A program made the position numbers and the translations under genes. The notes under the pieces were generated by a model. That model made no database searches, had not been told where the DNA came from, and saw nothing but the letters and a program-made list of their open reading frames with translations. From contig CALLKH010000067.1 in assembly GCA_938008425.1 (NCBI GenBank), positions 1 to 5,055 of the forward strand: a stretch of 5,055 bases of DNA, given 5' to 3'. The DNA is from an uncultured Planctomycetaceae bacterium (GTDB lineage Bacteria; Planctomycetota; Phycisphaerae; UBA1845; UTPLA1). Below, in pieces: positions 4,691-5,055 of the stretch (positions are counted from its first letter, which is position 1; each line of letters opens with the position of its first letter).

Positions 4691-5055
4691 ATGTCGAAGA
4701 AAACGTACGGGCTCTTGCTGATTCTCGCTCCGGCGATGCTCGCATTCTGCGTCGGCTGCGGGGAGCGGCGCGAGCAGGACACCGTCATTCTGCATTGGCT
4801 TGAACCGAACGAATCCGGAGACCGTGAAGATAACAACGGCCAACTGAGTTTCGACTTCAAATTCGACTACATCGGCGGGTCTGCCTGCGTCGTGTTCTGG
4901 TGGGAGGGCTGGCGCGATGGACACAAGCTTCACTTGGGCGTGCCCGGCCACCTGAGCTTTCGCCCTTACGATGGAGTGACGTGCCGTGTCGAGGGCATAG
5001 ATTGCCAGGCTCGTCTTGAATATGTTCCCTTTGATGGCACGACCGATTTTCTTCG
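4691..5055 (+). CDS. Predicted lipoprotein of unknown function, N-terminal part (3' truncated)
   Basis: An open frame of 121 codons runs to the right edge without a stop. The ATG at 4691 is well supported: an in-frame TGA at 4673-4675 blocks extension, a weak GGGCGGA ribosome site precedes it by 5 nt, and a TATAAT box lies 35 nt upstream. The N-terminus is a lipoprotein signal: MSKKTY, a hydrophobic core (about 7-19), then a lipobox-like FCVGC with Cys23 as the predicted lipidated residue; Cys at -3 is slightly unusual. The mature part starts with a charged stretch (GERREQD) and continues with aromatic-rich segments (FDFKFDYIGG, 54-63; VVFWWEGW, 67-74) and further cysteines at 66, 98 and 105. 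I recognise no domain. It is probably anchored in a membrane facing the periplasm. Opposite-strand open frames over this region lack such signals. Confidence 0.75.
   Translation, partial: MSKKTYGLLLILAPAMLAFCVGCGERREQDTVILHWLEPNESGDREDNNGQLSFDFKFDYIGGSACVVFWWEGWRDGHKLHLGVPGHLSFRPYDGVTCRVEGIDCQARLEYVPFDGTTDFL

Noticed and set aside
4379..4951. Minus-strand open frame of 190 codons over the divergent gap and the lipoprotein gene
   Set aside because: It crosses the hairpin and promoter region and has no recognisable domain; the plus strand has a signal peptide, lipobox and TATAAT.

Overview
The window looks like chromosomal DNA of a GC-rich bacterium. A planctomycete is my best guess: GYF_2-type domains fused to other modules are frequent there, and a long palindrome-rich intergenic region fits. 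No marker gene settles the taxonomy.

Layout: (1) 1-1056, plus strand: C-terminal part of a DUF2075/Schlafen-group-3-like helicase ATPase, cut by the left edge. (2) 1057-1213: convergent gap with two overlapping hairpins and a degenerate heptamer repeat that runs into the next gene's stop codon. (3) 1214-2824, minus strand: complete carboxyltransferase (beta) subunit of an acyl-CoA carboxylase, best read as 3-methylcrotonyl-CoA carboxylase. No alpha subunit or other leucine-degradation gene is visible. (4) 2825-3375: 551 bp without a credible gene. It holds a run of hairpins next to the carboxylase gene, two 118-bp direct copies of a palindrome-ended element (2945-3062 and 3203-3320, 112/118 identical), and a 22-bp-period tandem array between them. 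I see nothing convincing in 3063-3117 or 3321-3375. (5) 3376-4362, minus strand: a GYF_2 domain fused to an AIM24/TIGR00266 domain. (6) 4363-4690: divergent intergenic region of 328 bp with a strong 33-nt hairpin in the AIM24 gene's leader, and a perfect 9-bp inverted repeat upstream of a consensus TATAAT box for the plus-strand gene. (7) 4691-5055, plus strand: N-terminal part of an unrecognised lipoprotein, cut by the right edge.

The four genes do not form an operon or an obvious joint pathway. The helicase reads with visibly lower third-position GC than the carboxylase and could be accessory DNA.

The most unusual content is the intergenic repeat system. Each 118-bp element ends in two inverted hairpins that share the same flanks and loop but have different stem cores, each perfectly self-complementary. 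That pattern suggests selection on hairpin shape, as in REP/BIME-like or hairpin-recognised mobile elements. No transposase is in the window, so mobility is inference only.
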